Positions 6,956-13,997 of a stretch of DNA of 30,743 bases are shown one piece after another. This stretch comes from Veillonella sp. Its GTDB lineage: Bacteria; Bacillota; Negativicutes; Veillonellales; Veillonellaceae. A program made the position numbers and the translations under genes. The first letter of the stretch is position 1. Every line of letters begins with the position of its first letter. The DNA lies in assembly GCA_019419725.1 (NCBI GenBank), contig DXZL01000003.1, forward strand, positions 1 to 30,743. Reading direction: 5' to 3'. A model generated the notes under the pieces. That model was not told the DNA's origin and did no database searches. It saw only the letters and a list, made by a program, of their open reading frames with translations.

Positions 6956-7754
6956 TCATTGTCCGTCATCTGCAAACTGTGGAACTCAAGGTAATTCTGG
7001 TGTATCCGGAAAGCAAGCGCCTAAGAATTTAACCCTTTGGCGTCGTATTGTACAGTTTATATTCCTCTTCATTATGGGGAAATGGGTATACTATGGCATA
7101 TTCCGATGCCCTTATATTGTTCCATTCGTAAACTGTGAAAGCTGTTCCATTATTACTTGCTGGGGTCGCATCACGACGTACTTTTATGCGTGGTGGATTA
7201 TTTTGCCGATTATGGTCGTATTCTTTGGGCGTGCTTTCTGTAGCTGGTTCTGTCCAAGTGGTTGGGTTAATCAAATGCTGGGAAAAATATCTATGGGACC
7301 ACTAAGAAATCGTAAGAACTATATGCGTTTCCTTCAACTCGGTATGGTAGCAACTATAATTTTAGGACTCGTAGTATATTTTAAATTTGGTAATCCCCGC
7401 ATTATGATTCCAATTCGGACGAGTGATGAATATTTTAATGCTGTCATTTTATCTATGCAGTTCTCCGAATGGTATTGGGCGGCTCGTACTATAACGGTCG
7501 TTTCTATTATTGCTGGCTCCCTTATTATCGCCAATGCTTGGTGCCGCTTTGTATGTCCTTTTGGGGGCGTTATGGAGTTGCTTCGCAAAATTTCTATTTT
7601 TAGAATTTTTAAAACAAATGATTGCGATAACTGTGATGCGTGCTTGCGCGTATGTGAAATGGGAACACGACCAAATGAAATGAATTGCACCAATTGTGGT
7701 GATTGCTTACATGTTTGCCATAAAGATGCTATTAGATTTGGTCGGAAAGGTTAA
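6948..7754 (+). CDS. NapH/CcoG-type membrane polyferredoxin
   Basis: This 268-residue integral membrane iron-sulfur protein has about four to five hydrophobic segments. An N-terminal cysteine cluster (C2, C5, C11) is followed by further cysteines at 54, 63, 66 and 71. Two membrane-border motifs of the NapH family follow: CSWFCPSG (C98, C102) and CRFVCPFG (C199, C203). The C-terminus has two [4Fe-4S] ferredoxin clusters, C226-C229-C232-C236 and C247-C250-C253-C257. Such proteins pass electrons between quinones and periplasmic or cytoplasmic redox partners. The start codon overlaps the previous gene by eight bases, which suggests translational coupling, and the NifB-like gene starts two bases after its stop codon. 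A role as electron donor for its operon partners is inferred from context. Confidence 0.85.
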   Translation: MCNHCPSSANCGTQGNSGVSGKQAPKNLTLWRRIVQFIFLFIMGKWVYYGIFRCPYIVPFVNCESCSIITCWGRITTYFYAWWIILPIMVVFFGRAFCSWFCPSGWVNQMLGKISMGPLRNRKNYMRFLQLGMVATIILGLVVYFKFGNPRIMIPIRTSDEYFNAVILSMQFSEWYWAARTITVVSIIAGSLIIANAWCRFVCPFGGVMELLRKISIFRIFKTNDCDNCDACLRVCEMGTRPNEMNCTNCGDCLHVCHKDAIRFGRKG

Positions 7755-7756
7755 TT

Positions 7757-8587
7757 ATGAAAGAAATTCAAGGACAAAGTTTCCTACAAAATCATCCTTG
7801 TTACAACAAGGCCGCTTCTGCTAATTGGGGACGTTTACATTTACCAGTAGCACCAAATTGTAATATTCAATGTAATTATTGTAATCGCAAGTACGATTGT
7901 GCGAATGAAAATAGACCAGGCGTAACACAGCATGTCTATACGCCACAAGAGGCGGCTGCCTTTGTGCACAAGGTATTTGATGCTCGTCAGGATATCTCTG
8001 TAGTGGGTATTGCAGGACCTGGGGACCCTATGTGTGATGCAGACAAGACACTTGAAACCTTTCGTCTCGTGAAAAATGATTTTCCTCATGTCATGCTTTG
8101 TTTATCTAGTAATGGCTTAGCCGTACCTGATTATATTAATGAAATTGCTGACTTGGGAATTACGCATGTAACGATTACGGCTAATGCTATTGACCCAGAA
8201 ATTGCAAAAAATGTATATTCCATGGTTCGCTATGAGGGTAATATCTACAAGGGAATCGATGGGGCCCGTATTTTATTAGAACGTCAGGCTGAAAGTATCA
8301 GAAAACTAAAGGAAAAGAACATCATTGTTAAGATTAATACCGTAGTAGTGCCTGATGTAAATATGGACCATGTGCCAGCAATCGCTAAACAGGCAGAGGC
8401 TTGGGGTGTCGATTTGATGAACTGTATTGCTATGATTCCCGTTCATGATACGGCCTTTGAAAATCACCGAGGCCCAACTTCAGAAGAAATCGATAACATG
8501 CGTCAATTTATTGGTCACTATGTGCCACAAATGACACACTGCAAACGCTGTAGAGCTGATGCTATTGGTCGTTTATGCGAAGCATAA
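7757..8587 (+). CDS. NifB-core radical SAM protein
   Basis: The 276-residue protein is a stand-alone NifB core. Visible NifB signatures in order: HPC (13-15), the radical SAM CxxxCxxC (C35, C39, C42) within a PNCNIQCNYCNRKYDC stretch, ENRPG (51-55), AGPGDPM (86-92), TITANAID (139-146), NTVVVPDVN (194-202), AMIPVHD and the C-terminal CKRCRADAIG (262-271). In nitrogen fixers NifB builds the carbide-containing [8Fe-9S-C] precursor (NifB-co) from [4Fe-4S] units and SAM. The NifX-like C-terminal domain of longer NifB proteins is absent, as in several archaeal forms. No nif structural gene is in the window. It ends the operon with the Tat substrate-binding protein and the membrane ferredoxin. Family membership is secure; that it makes NifB-co is inference. 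Confidence 0.88.
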   Translation: MKEIQGQSFLQNHPCYNKAASANWGRLHLPVAPNCNIQCNYCNRKYDCANENRPGVTQHVYTPQEAAAFVHKVFDARQDISVVGIAGPGDPMCDADKTLETFRLVKNDFPHVMLCLSSNGLAVPDYINEIADLGITHVTITANAIDPEIAKNVYSMVRYEGNIYKGIDGARILLERQAESIRKLKEKNIIVKINTVVVPDVNMDHVPAIAKQAEAWGVDLMNCIAMIPVHDTAFENHRGPTSEEIDNMRQFIGHYVPQMTHCKRCRADAIGRLCEA

Positions 8588-8616
8588 AAGGCTATATACT
8601 TAAAGCACATAGCCTT
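8588..8616. terminator. Hairpin between convergent genes
   Basis: AAGGCTAT (8588-8595) pairs with ATAGCCTT (8609-8616), three bases after the NifB-like stop codon. The T-run is poor, so termination may be weak. It could serve both directions. Confidence 0.5.
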
Positions 8617-8630
8617 AATAGTTTTGATTA

Positions 8631-9785
8631 TTAGACTTTATTTGCTATTGTTGCTAGCGCAGATAATGCAGTTTCAATATCCTCCATTGTATTAGCATAG
8701 CCAAAGGAGAAGCGTACTGTTCCCTCAGGATAGGTACCTAAGGTTTGATGTGCTCGTGGCGCGCAATGAAGTCCGACGCGCGTCATGATGTGATAGGTAG
8801 ACTCTAGTTCGTAAGCAATGCTCGCTGCATCCATGCCATCAATGGTGATGGATACGACGGCTGTTCGATCTTGAAGATTTTGCTTACCAATGACGTTGAT
8901 ATGCTCTATTTCCTGCAATCCTTCAAGGAAAGTTTTTGTCAAAGTTAGCTCGTGGTTGTGGATGTTCTCCATACCCACCGATTCGATATAGGCGAGGCCT
9001 TCGTTAAGACCGATGATACCAGGTAGATTTAGAGTACCTGATTCAAAGGCGTCGGGCATATGGGTAGGCATCGTTTCTAAATGTGAGAAGCTACCTGTAC
9101 CACCAGCGATAAGAGGAGTTAAGGTTTGAGCCATTTCTTTGGTCAATATAATGCCACCAATACCTTGAGGTCCCAATAAACCTTTATGACCTGTAAAGCA
9201 GAGGGCATCAATATGATATGCTTTCACATCGATGGGAATAACACCTGCCGTTTGGGCTGCGTCTACAATAAATTGTAGATTATGAGCCTTGCAGATCGGG
9301 CCAATTGATTCGAGCGGTTGAATGGTTCCACATACATTAGATGCGTGGTTGGTAATCATAGCCACTGTATTTGGACGAATCAATGACTCAATAGAGTCCA
9401 TTTGGATGGAGCCTGTGGAGTCGCATGGAATAGTATCAAAGGTAATACCTTTATCTAGTAGTTGTGTGAGTGGTCTCATAACTGCGTTGTGCTCCATTGA
9501 GCTAACGAGGACGTGATCACCTGCTTTCAATAGGCCCTTGATGACCATGTTTAAGCTCATCGTCACATTTTGTGTAAAGATGACATGCGATGGATCATGG
9601 CCGTTGAATAAGGTATGTAGTCGTTGTCTTGTTGTATAGATAATATCCTCTACATCGTAGGCGAGGGAATAGGAACCACGGTTGATGTTTATACCCCGGT
9701 TCGTTATATAGTCCGCCATGGCACTAGCCACATTTGGCGCTTTGGGAAACGTGGTGCTCGCATTATCTAAATAGATATAGTTCAT
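8631..9785 (-). CDS. Cysteine-desulfurase-like class V aminotransferase (EF2568 type)
   Basis: The 384-residue PLP enzyme starts MNYIYLDNASTTFPK, has SSMEHNAVMRP, the PLP-binding D175 (FIVDAAQTAG) and the Schiff-base lysine K201 in FTGHKGLLGPQGIGG, plus the late cysteine C341 in VGLHCAPRAHQT. Length and motifs fit the EF2568 branch of cysteine desulfurases, which is known from clusters for selenium-dependent molybdenum hydroxylases. It would take sulfur (or selenium) from cysteine (selenocysteine) for transfer to a carrier. The start is the ATG at 9785 after GGAG with an eight-base gap; a longer reading adds 28 residues outside the family pattern. It is divergent from the YedE-type transporter gene, which is likely its functional partner. 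Confidence 0.85.
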   Translation of the reverse strand: MNYIYLDNASTTFPKAPNVASAMADYITNRGININRGSYSLAYDVEDIIYTTRQRLHTLFNGHDPSHVIFTQNVTMSLNMVIKGLLKAGDHVLVSSMEHNAVMRPLTQLLDKGITFDTIPCDSTGSIQMDSIESLIRPNTVAMITNHASNVCGTIQPLESIGPICKAHNLQFIVDAAQTAGVIPIDVKAYHIDALCFTGHKGLLGPQGIGGIILTKEMAQTLTPLIAGGTGSFSHLETMPTHMPDAFESGTLNLPGIIGLNEGLAYIESVGMENIHNHELTLTKTFLEGLQEIEHINVIGKQNLQDRTAVVSITIDGMDAASIAYELESTYHIMTRVGLHCAPRAHQTLGTYPEGTVRFSFGYANTMEDIETALSALATIANKV

Positions 9786-9822
9786 TGGTAATCTCCATGA
9801 ATAACAAGATGTATTTATGGTT

Positions 9823-9831
9823 ATTATATCA
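9823..9831 (-). promoter_or_regulatory. Possible extended -10 promoter of the desulfurase-like gene
   Basis: On the minus strand TGATATAAT (9823-9831) is an extended -10 element about 40 bases upstream of the start codon. No strong -35 is visible. Confidence 0.4.
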
Positions 9832-9905
9832 TGAGTAGTATGCTTGATAGGGTAGGAGTATATGCTCATATAGTTTTGGTGTAGTTAGTTTGAAAGGAGT
9901 TTACT

Positions 9906-10967
9906 ATGAGTGGGTCTCATGAAAAACGGAATTTAATTATTGCAGGCCTTATTATTGGTGCTATTGCAGGCTTTCTCGTACTAGCTGGCAATCCGGCTAA
10001 TATGGGATTCTGTATTGCGTGCTTTATTCGCGACACCGTAGGTGGTCTTGGTATGCATCGCGCTGCACCTGTACAGTACATTCGTCCAGAAATTATCGGT
10101 CTTATATTAGGGGCTTATGTATTGTCCATGATTCGTGGCGAACACCAAAGTAGAGGTGGTTCATCTCCAATTATTCGATTTATTCTTGGCTTCTTTGTTA
10201 TGATTGGTGCGTTGATGTTCCTCGGCTGTCCAATTCGAATGATTTTGCGACTTGGCGGCGGTGACTTAAATGCTTTGTTCGGCATTGCTGGCTTTGCAGG
10301 TGGTATTGGATTTGGTACTATATTCTTGAAAAAAGGTTATTCTTTACAACGGACCTATGCATTGAGTAAGTTAGAATCTGCTATGATGCCTGCTATTCAA
10401 GTTGGTTTGCTCGTACTTGTTGTAACAGCACCAGCATTTATCTTCTTTAGCCAAAAAGGCCCTGGCGCTATGCATGCTCCATGGCTCATTTCTTTGGCGG
10501 CTGGTCTTGTAGTAGGCGGCTTAGCTCAGTTTAGCCGTTTTTGCACTGTTGGGGGCTTTAGAGATTTATTCTTATTTAAAAAATCTATTCTTATCTTTGG
10601 CTATTTAGCAGTTCTCATTGGTGTATTCGTTGTAAATATTAGCTTTGGTAACTTCCATCTAGGCTTTGAAAACCAACCGATTGCACATACAGATGGATTG
10701 TGGAACTTCTTAGGTATGGCGCTTGCCGGCTTCTGTAGCGTATTGCTTGGTGGTTGTCCATTGCGTCAATTGATTATGACTGGTGAAGGTAATTCTGATT
10801 CTGCGGTTACAGTACTTGGCCTTGCAGCTGGTGCGGCGTTCGCTCATAACTTTGGTTTAGCTGCCTCTGGTGCAGGTCCTACACTAAATGGTGAAATTGC
10901 TGTAGTTGTTGGCTTTATTGTGGCACTTATTATTGCTGTAGTTAATACAAAACGAGCAAATCCGTAG
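9906..10967 (+). CDS. yedE: YedE-type selenium/sulfur transporter
   Basis: This 353-residue polytopic membrane protein belongs to the YeeE/YedE family, whose YeeE members import thiosulfate and whose YedE branch is linked to selenium metabolism. Conserved glycine- and cysteine-containing pore motifs are visible: GFCIACFIRD (C36, C39), LGCPIRMILRLGGGD (C108), FSRFCTVGGFRD (C213) and LLGGCPLRQLI (C284), giving the two-fold internal pattern of the family. The ATG follows AAAGGAG. The DUF3343 gene follows 17 bases later and is probably in the same operon. The divergent desulfurase-like gene supports a Se/S role. Which element moves cannot be told from sequence. Confidence 0.83.
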   Translation: MSGSHEKRNLIIAGLIIGAIAGFLVLAGNPANMGFCIACFIRDTVGGLGMHRAAPVQYIRPEIIGLILGAYVLSMIRGEHQSRGGSSPIIRFILGFFVMIGALMFLGCPIRMILRLGGGDLNALFGIAGFAGGIGFGTIFLKKGYSLQRTYALSKLESAMMPAIQVGLLVLVVTAPAFIFFSQKGPGAMHAPWLISLAAGLVVGGLAQFSRFCTVGGFRDLFLFKKSILIFGYLAVLIGVFVVNISFGNFHLGFENQPIAHTDGLWNFLGMALAGFCSVLLGGCPLRQLIMTGEGNSDSAVTVLGLAAGAAFAHNFGLAASGAGPTLNGEIAVVVGFIVALIIAVVNTKRANP

Positions 10968-10984
10968 ATTAGAAATGGGGGATT

Positions 10985-11233
10985 ATGAAATATATTGCAA
11001 CATTTTACTCTCACTTTGGAGCGATTCGCTTCAACCGTGAAGCCCCTGAAGGGGTAACTAATATAGAACTTCGTCCGGTGCCGCGCGATTTGAGTTCCTC
11101 TTGTGGAACGAGTGCATCCTTTGATGCTGGTGAAAGCTTTACTTTTGCAGAAGATCCAACGGATGAAATTGAACAAATCGTAGCGGTTACAGAAGGCGGT
11201 TATAAAACTATATATGAAAGTCCCAATAAATAA
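10985..11233 (+). CDS. DUF3343 putative Se/S carrier protein
   Basis: The 82-residue cytosolic protein has the DUF3343 pattern: an N-terminal ATFYSHFGAIR strand-helix, VPRDLSSSCGTSASF with the single conserved Cys40, and a short C-terminal part. Members are regarded as carriers of sulfur or selenium as a persulfide or selenide on that cysteine. It lies directly after the YedE-type gene and close to a cysteine-desulfurase-like gene, so donor, carrier and transporter are all present. The ribosome binding site is GGGGG before the ATG. The function is inferred from family and context. Confidence 0.8.
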   Translation: MKYIATFYSHFGAIRFNREAPEGVTNIELRPVPRDLSSSCGTSASFDAGESFTFAEDPTDEIEQIVAVTEGGYKTIYESPNK

Positions 11234-11294
11234 GGCCTAAAGCCTATTTAGAGCTGTTAATGTAAACAGTTCTCCAATTATTATGTCATGTAAA

Positions 11295-11325
11295 AGAGGA
11301 GCTATCCGTTGAGATAGCTCCTTTT
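11295..11325. terminator. Bidirectional terminator between DUF3343 and MerR genes
   Basis: GGAGCTATC (11298-11306) pairs with GATAGCTCC (11313-11321) around a six-base loop, with A/T flanks on both sides (TTTT on the plus strand and TCTTTT on the minus strand). Confidence 0.8.
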
Positions 11326-11328
11326 GGT

Positions 11329-11826
11329 TTATATAGCTCTATATTTTTTAGGTGGTTCACCATTTTCGGCGGCTTCTTTATCAGCGCGCCATTTGCGTTC
11401 AAAGTATTTATGATACTCTACAGGAACGTCATCAGGTGTTAAGCTTTCATAAAAGCTAGTAGTTCCATTAGCCTTAGCTTGTTCGTAAAACCATGTTTTA
11501 AATTCTAGCATGGATAAGCGTGCTTGTAGGTGTTCGATTTCTACCAATACGCGATCTCGTTGATTTCTAATAATAGATAATCTTTCATTAATGCGACTAT
11601 CACCTTCCACGCAGTAGTCGATAAAATGTTTTATTTCTTTAATAGGCATACCTGTATGCTTCATGCATTCAATCAATTCTAACCAATCCATATCCTCGTC
11701 ATGGAATACACGGATACCACCAACGGAACGCTCTACGAAGGGCAATAAGCCTTCTTTATCATAATAACGCAATGTAGAAGGTGCTACATTTAGTTTTTTT
11801 GCGATTTCGCCAACAGTATATGTCAT
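11329..11826 (-). CDS. MerR-family regulator, AdhR/NmlR-like
   Basis: The 165-residue protein has an N-terminal winged HTH (MTYTVGEIAKKLNVAPSTLRYYDKEGLL written across residues 1-28), the second wing region VGGIRVFHDEDM and a coiled-coil dimer helix at about 85-115. Cys54, in LIECMKHTGMP, is at the place of the sensor cysteine of the aldehyde-responsive AdhR/NmlR group. The effector domain is short and has no metal-binding cysteine pair. The start at 11826 follows AAGGAGG; a reading extended by 40 residues would run through the operator. It is divergent from the DXS-like gene and very likely controls it through the dyad at 11871-11890. Aldehyde or other electrophile sensing is inferred from this resemblance. 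Confidence 0.85.
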   Translation of the reverse strand: MTYTVGEIAKKLNVAPSTLRYYDKEGLLPFVERSVGGIRVFHDEDMDWLELIECMKHTGMPIKEIKHFIDYCVEGDSRINERLSIIRNQRDRVLVEIEHLQARLSMLEFKTWFYEQAKANGTTSFYESLTPDDVPVEYHKYFERKWRADKEAAENGEPPKKYRAI

Positions 11827-11867
11827 AGGACCTCCTTTTGGGTTCATGTTAAATTTTACGTTCTCGC

Positions 11868-11898
11868 TTGACTTAAAACTAACTTTAAGTGCTATACT
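11868..11898 (+). promoter_or_regulatory. MerR-type promoter with operator dyad for the DXS-like gene
   Basis: TTGACT (11868-11873), a 19-base spacer and TATACT (11893-11898). The spacer holds a perfect inverted repeat ACTTAAA-N6-TTTAAGT (11871-11890). An over-long 19-base spacer with a dyad between -35 and -10 is the hallmark of promoters activated by DNA distortion by MerR proteins, and the dyad resembles AdhR/NmlR operators. Confidence 0.85.
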
Positions 11899-11961
11899 TG
11901 TTACATGCTGGACATACAGTATAGCACGGTTAGTAACACAAAACAAATAGGAAGAAAACTT

Positions 11962-13719
11962 ATGAATTTAATTGATATAAAATCTCCAGCCGACTTAAAA
12001 GGCTTATCTATTTCTGAATTAACAGATCTAACAGCACAGGCTCGTCAAGCAATGATGACAAAGGTTTCTGAACAGGGCGGTCATTGTGGTCCACCTATGG
12101 GTGCAGCGGAAATGATTATGGCCTTGCACTATGTATTTAACTCTCCTGTAGATAAGATTGTCTATGACGTATCTCATCAGTCTTATGTGCACAAGATGGT
12201 TACAGGTCGTGCCTTAGCATTTTTAGACCATAATCATTATGATGATGTAACAGGCTATACAGATCCTACTGAAAGTGAACATGACTTCTTCAACATTGGT
12301 CATACCTCTACATCTATTTCATTGGCATCTGGCCTTGCGACAGCTCGTAATTTAAAAGGGGACTCTGAAAATATTATCGCTATTATTGGCGATGGATCTT
12401 TATCCGGTGGGGAAGCTTTTGAAGGTCTCGATTATGCAGCTACGTTAGATAGTAATATGATTATCATCGTCAACGATAATGACCAATCCATTGCAGAAAA
12501 TCATGGCGGTTTATATCGTGGTCTTAGTGAATTGCGCAAAACTAATGGTGAAAGTTCCAACAATATTTTCAAGGCTATTGGTTTAGACTATCGTTTTGTA
12601 GCAAAGGGAAATGATTTAGAAACATTAATTGATGTGTTTAAGGATGTGAAAGACATTGATCATCCAATTGTGTTACATATTGTTACTCAAAAAGGTAAGG
12701 GCTATGCCATTGCAGAGCAAAATAAAGAAAAGTTCCACTGGACTATGCCATTTGACTTAGAAACAGGTAAGCTAAAAGCGAAAGATAATGGGCCAACGTA
12801 TGTTGGTACGATTGCAAACTACTTGATGGAGCAAATCAAAGTAGATCCAACAGTGGTAGCTATTATTGCAGGTACACCAGGTGGACTTGGATTTAATTCC
12901 GAATGGCGCAAAGAGGCTGGTAAACAATACATAGACGTAGGCATTGCAGAAGAACATGCTATCGCCATGAGTTCGGGTATTGCTAAAAATGGCGGTAAAC
13001 CAGTATTTAATGTGTATAGTACATTTTTACAACGTACTTATGACCAATTAGTACAAGATCTTTGTGTCAATAATAATAGTGCCGTTATTATGAATCACCA
13101 GGCCTCTGTATATGGCATGAACGATGTCACTCATTTGGGATTCTTTGATATCCCTATGCTTACAAGCATTCCTAATTTGGTATACTTAGCACCTACCAAT
13201 AATGAAGAGTTGTTGGCTATGACTGAGTATGCCGTGCATCAACATGAGCATCCCGTAGCAATTCGTGTTCCTGTTGGCGACTTTACTAGCACAGGTGTTG
13301 CAGATACAACGGATTATAGCCTCTTAAATAAATCTGAAGTGACTCGTCGTGGCGAATGCATTGCTTTATTAGGCTTAGGTAATTTCTATCATCTCGCTAA
13401 TCAAGTAGCTGATGAATTGGCTAAAGTAGGCATTAATGCAACTGTAGTAAATCCTAAATTTGCTTCTGGCCTAGACGAAGAACTACTAGAAGAGTTGAAA
13501 GTAAATCATACTGTAGTATTTACTTTGGAAGATGGTGTAGTTGAAGGCGGTTGGGGCCAACGTGTAGCTAGTTTCTATGGTCCATCTAATGTGCGCGTTA
13601 AAAACTACGGTATTGCTAAAGAGTTCCACGATCGTTATGATGCAACTGAACTGTTAAGAGAAAATGGCATTTCTTTAGAACAAATTGTGGCTGATGCCAA
13701 ACAAATTTTATCCGTTTAG
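11962..13719 (+). CDS. DXS-like thiamine-diphosphate enzyme with altered substrate site
   Basis: The 585-residue protein aligns along its length with 1-deoxy-D-xylulose-5-phosphate synthase: GGHCGPPMG (H41), WDVGHQSYPHK-like VYDVSHQSYVHK, the ThDP motif GDGSLSGG (143-150) to N171, H259, DVGIAEEHA with catalytic E330, Y352 and R358. A constant offset of 40 links these to E. coli DXS H299, E370, Y392 and R398. At the same offset the residues reported to hold glyceraldehyde-3-phosphate are changed: R420 is Q380, D427 is N387 and R478 is V438. The true DXS step may therefore not be its job; condensation of pyruvate with a non-phosphorylated aldehyde is a fair guess. The start at 11962 follows AGGAAG. 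It has its own MerR-type promoter and a terminator. Confidence 0.82.
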   Translation: MNLIDIKSPADLKGLSISELTDLTAQARQAMMTKVSEQGGHCGPPMGAAEMIMALHYVFNSPVDKIVYDVSHQSYVHKMVTGRALAFLDHNHYDDVTGYTDPTESEHDFFNIGHTSTSISLASGLATARNLKGDSENIIAIIGDGSLSGGEAFEGLDYAATLDSNMIIIVNDNDQSIAENHGGLYRGLSELRKTNGESSNNIFKAIGLDYRFVAKGNDLETLIDVFKDVKDIDHPIVLHIVTQKGKGYAIAEQNKEKFHWTMPFDLETGKLKAKDNGPTYVGTIANYLMEQIKVDPTVVAIIAGTPGGLGFNSEWRKEAGKQYIDVGIAEEHAIAMSSGIAKNGGKPVFNVYSTFLQRTYDQLVQDLCVNNNSAVIMNHQASVYGMNDVTHLGFFDIPMLTSIPNLVYLAPTNNEELLAMTEYAVHQHEHPVAIRVPVGDFTSTGVADTTDYSLLNKSEVTRRGECIALLGLGNFYHLANQVADELAKVGINATVVNPKFASGLDEELLEELKVNHTVVFTLEDGVVEGGWGQRVASFYGPSNVRVKNYGIAKEFHDRYDATELLRENGISLEQIVADAKQILSV

Positions 13720-13755
13720 TTTGATAAAATATTAAATAAATAATTCTCTCTATAA

Positions 13756-13800
13756 ATGCAGTAGAAATCTAGTGAATTTCCGATTTCTACTGCATTATTT
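13756..13800 (+). terminator. Terminator of the DXS-like gene
   Basis: A perfect 14-bp stem (13756-13769 with 13782-13795) is followed by TATTTT. Confidence 0.8.
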
Positions 13801-13880
13801 TGATGTTATATTTTATAAAAATATAAAAAATGTTAAAAGATTATAGATTTTTTTCGAATAGGACTATAAAAATTAGATGA

Positions 13881-13964
13881 AGTATTATATAATATTATCT
13901 ACAGTATGTATTACAGTAGAACAAGTTTGTTGTTAATGTACAAAAATATTACAGTATTATATAA
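13881..13964. repeat. Direct and inverted repeats upstream of the secreted CMD-like gene
   Basis: The 12-mer AGTATTATATAA occurs at 13881-13892 and 13953-13964. Between them, TCTAC (13899-13903) and GTAGA (13916-13920) form a short dyad, and ACAGTA occurs three times. TATAAT at 13888-13893 could be a -10 box. These may be operator sites or simple AT-rich coincidence. Confidence 0.35.
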
Positions 13965-13997
13965 GTAAGTATTAATGAAAAGGGAGATTCTAAGACG

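Noticed and set aside
9786..9869. 28-residue N-terminal extension of the desulfurase-like protein
   Set aside because: The extension covers the promoter region and does not fit the family start YIYLDNASTT; the ATG at 9785 has a ribosome binding site.
11827..11946. 40-residue extension of the MerR regulator
   Set aside because: It would run through the operator and promoter of the divergent gene; the ATG at 11826 has AAGGAGG.
11905..11961. Upstream start for the DXS-like protein
   Set aside because: It begins at about the expected transcription start, leaving no room for a leader; the ATG at 11962 has AGGAAG and the family pattern begins after it.
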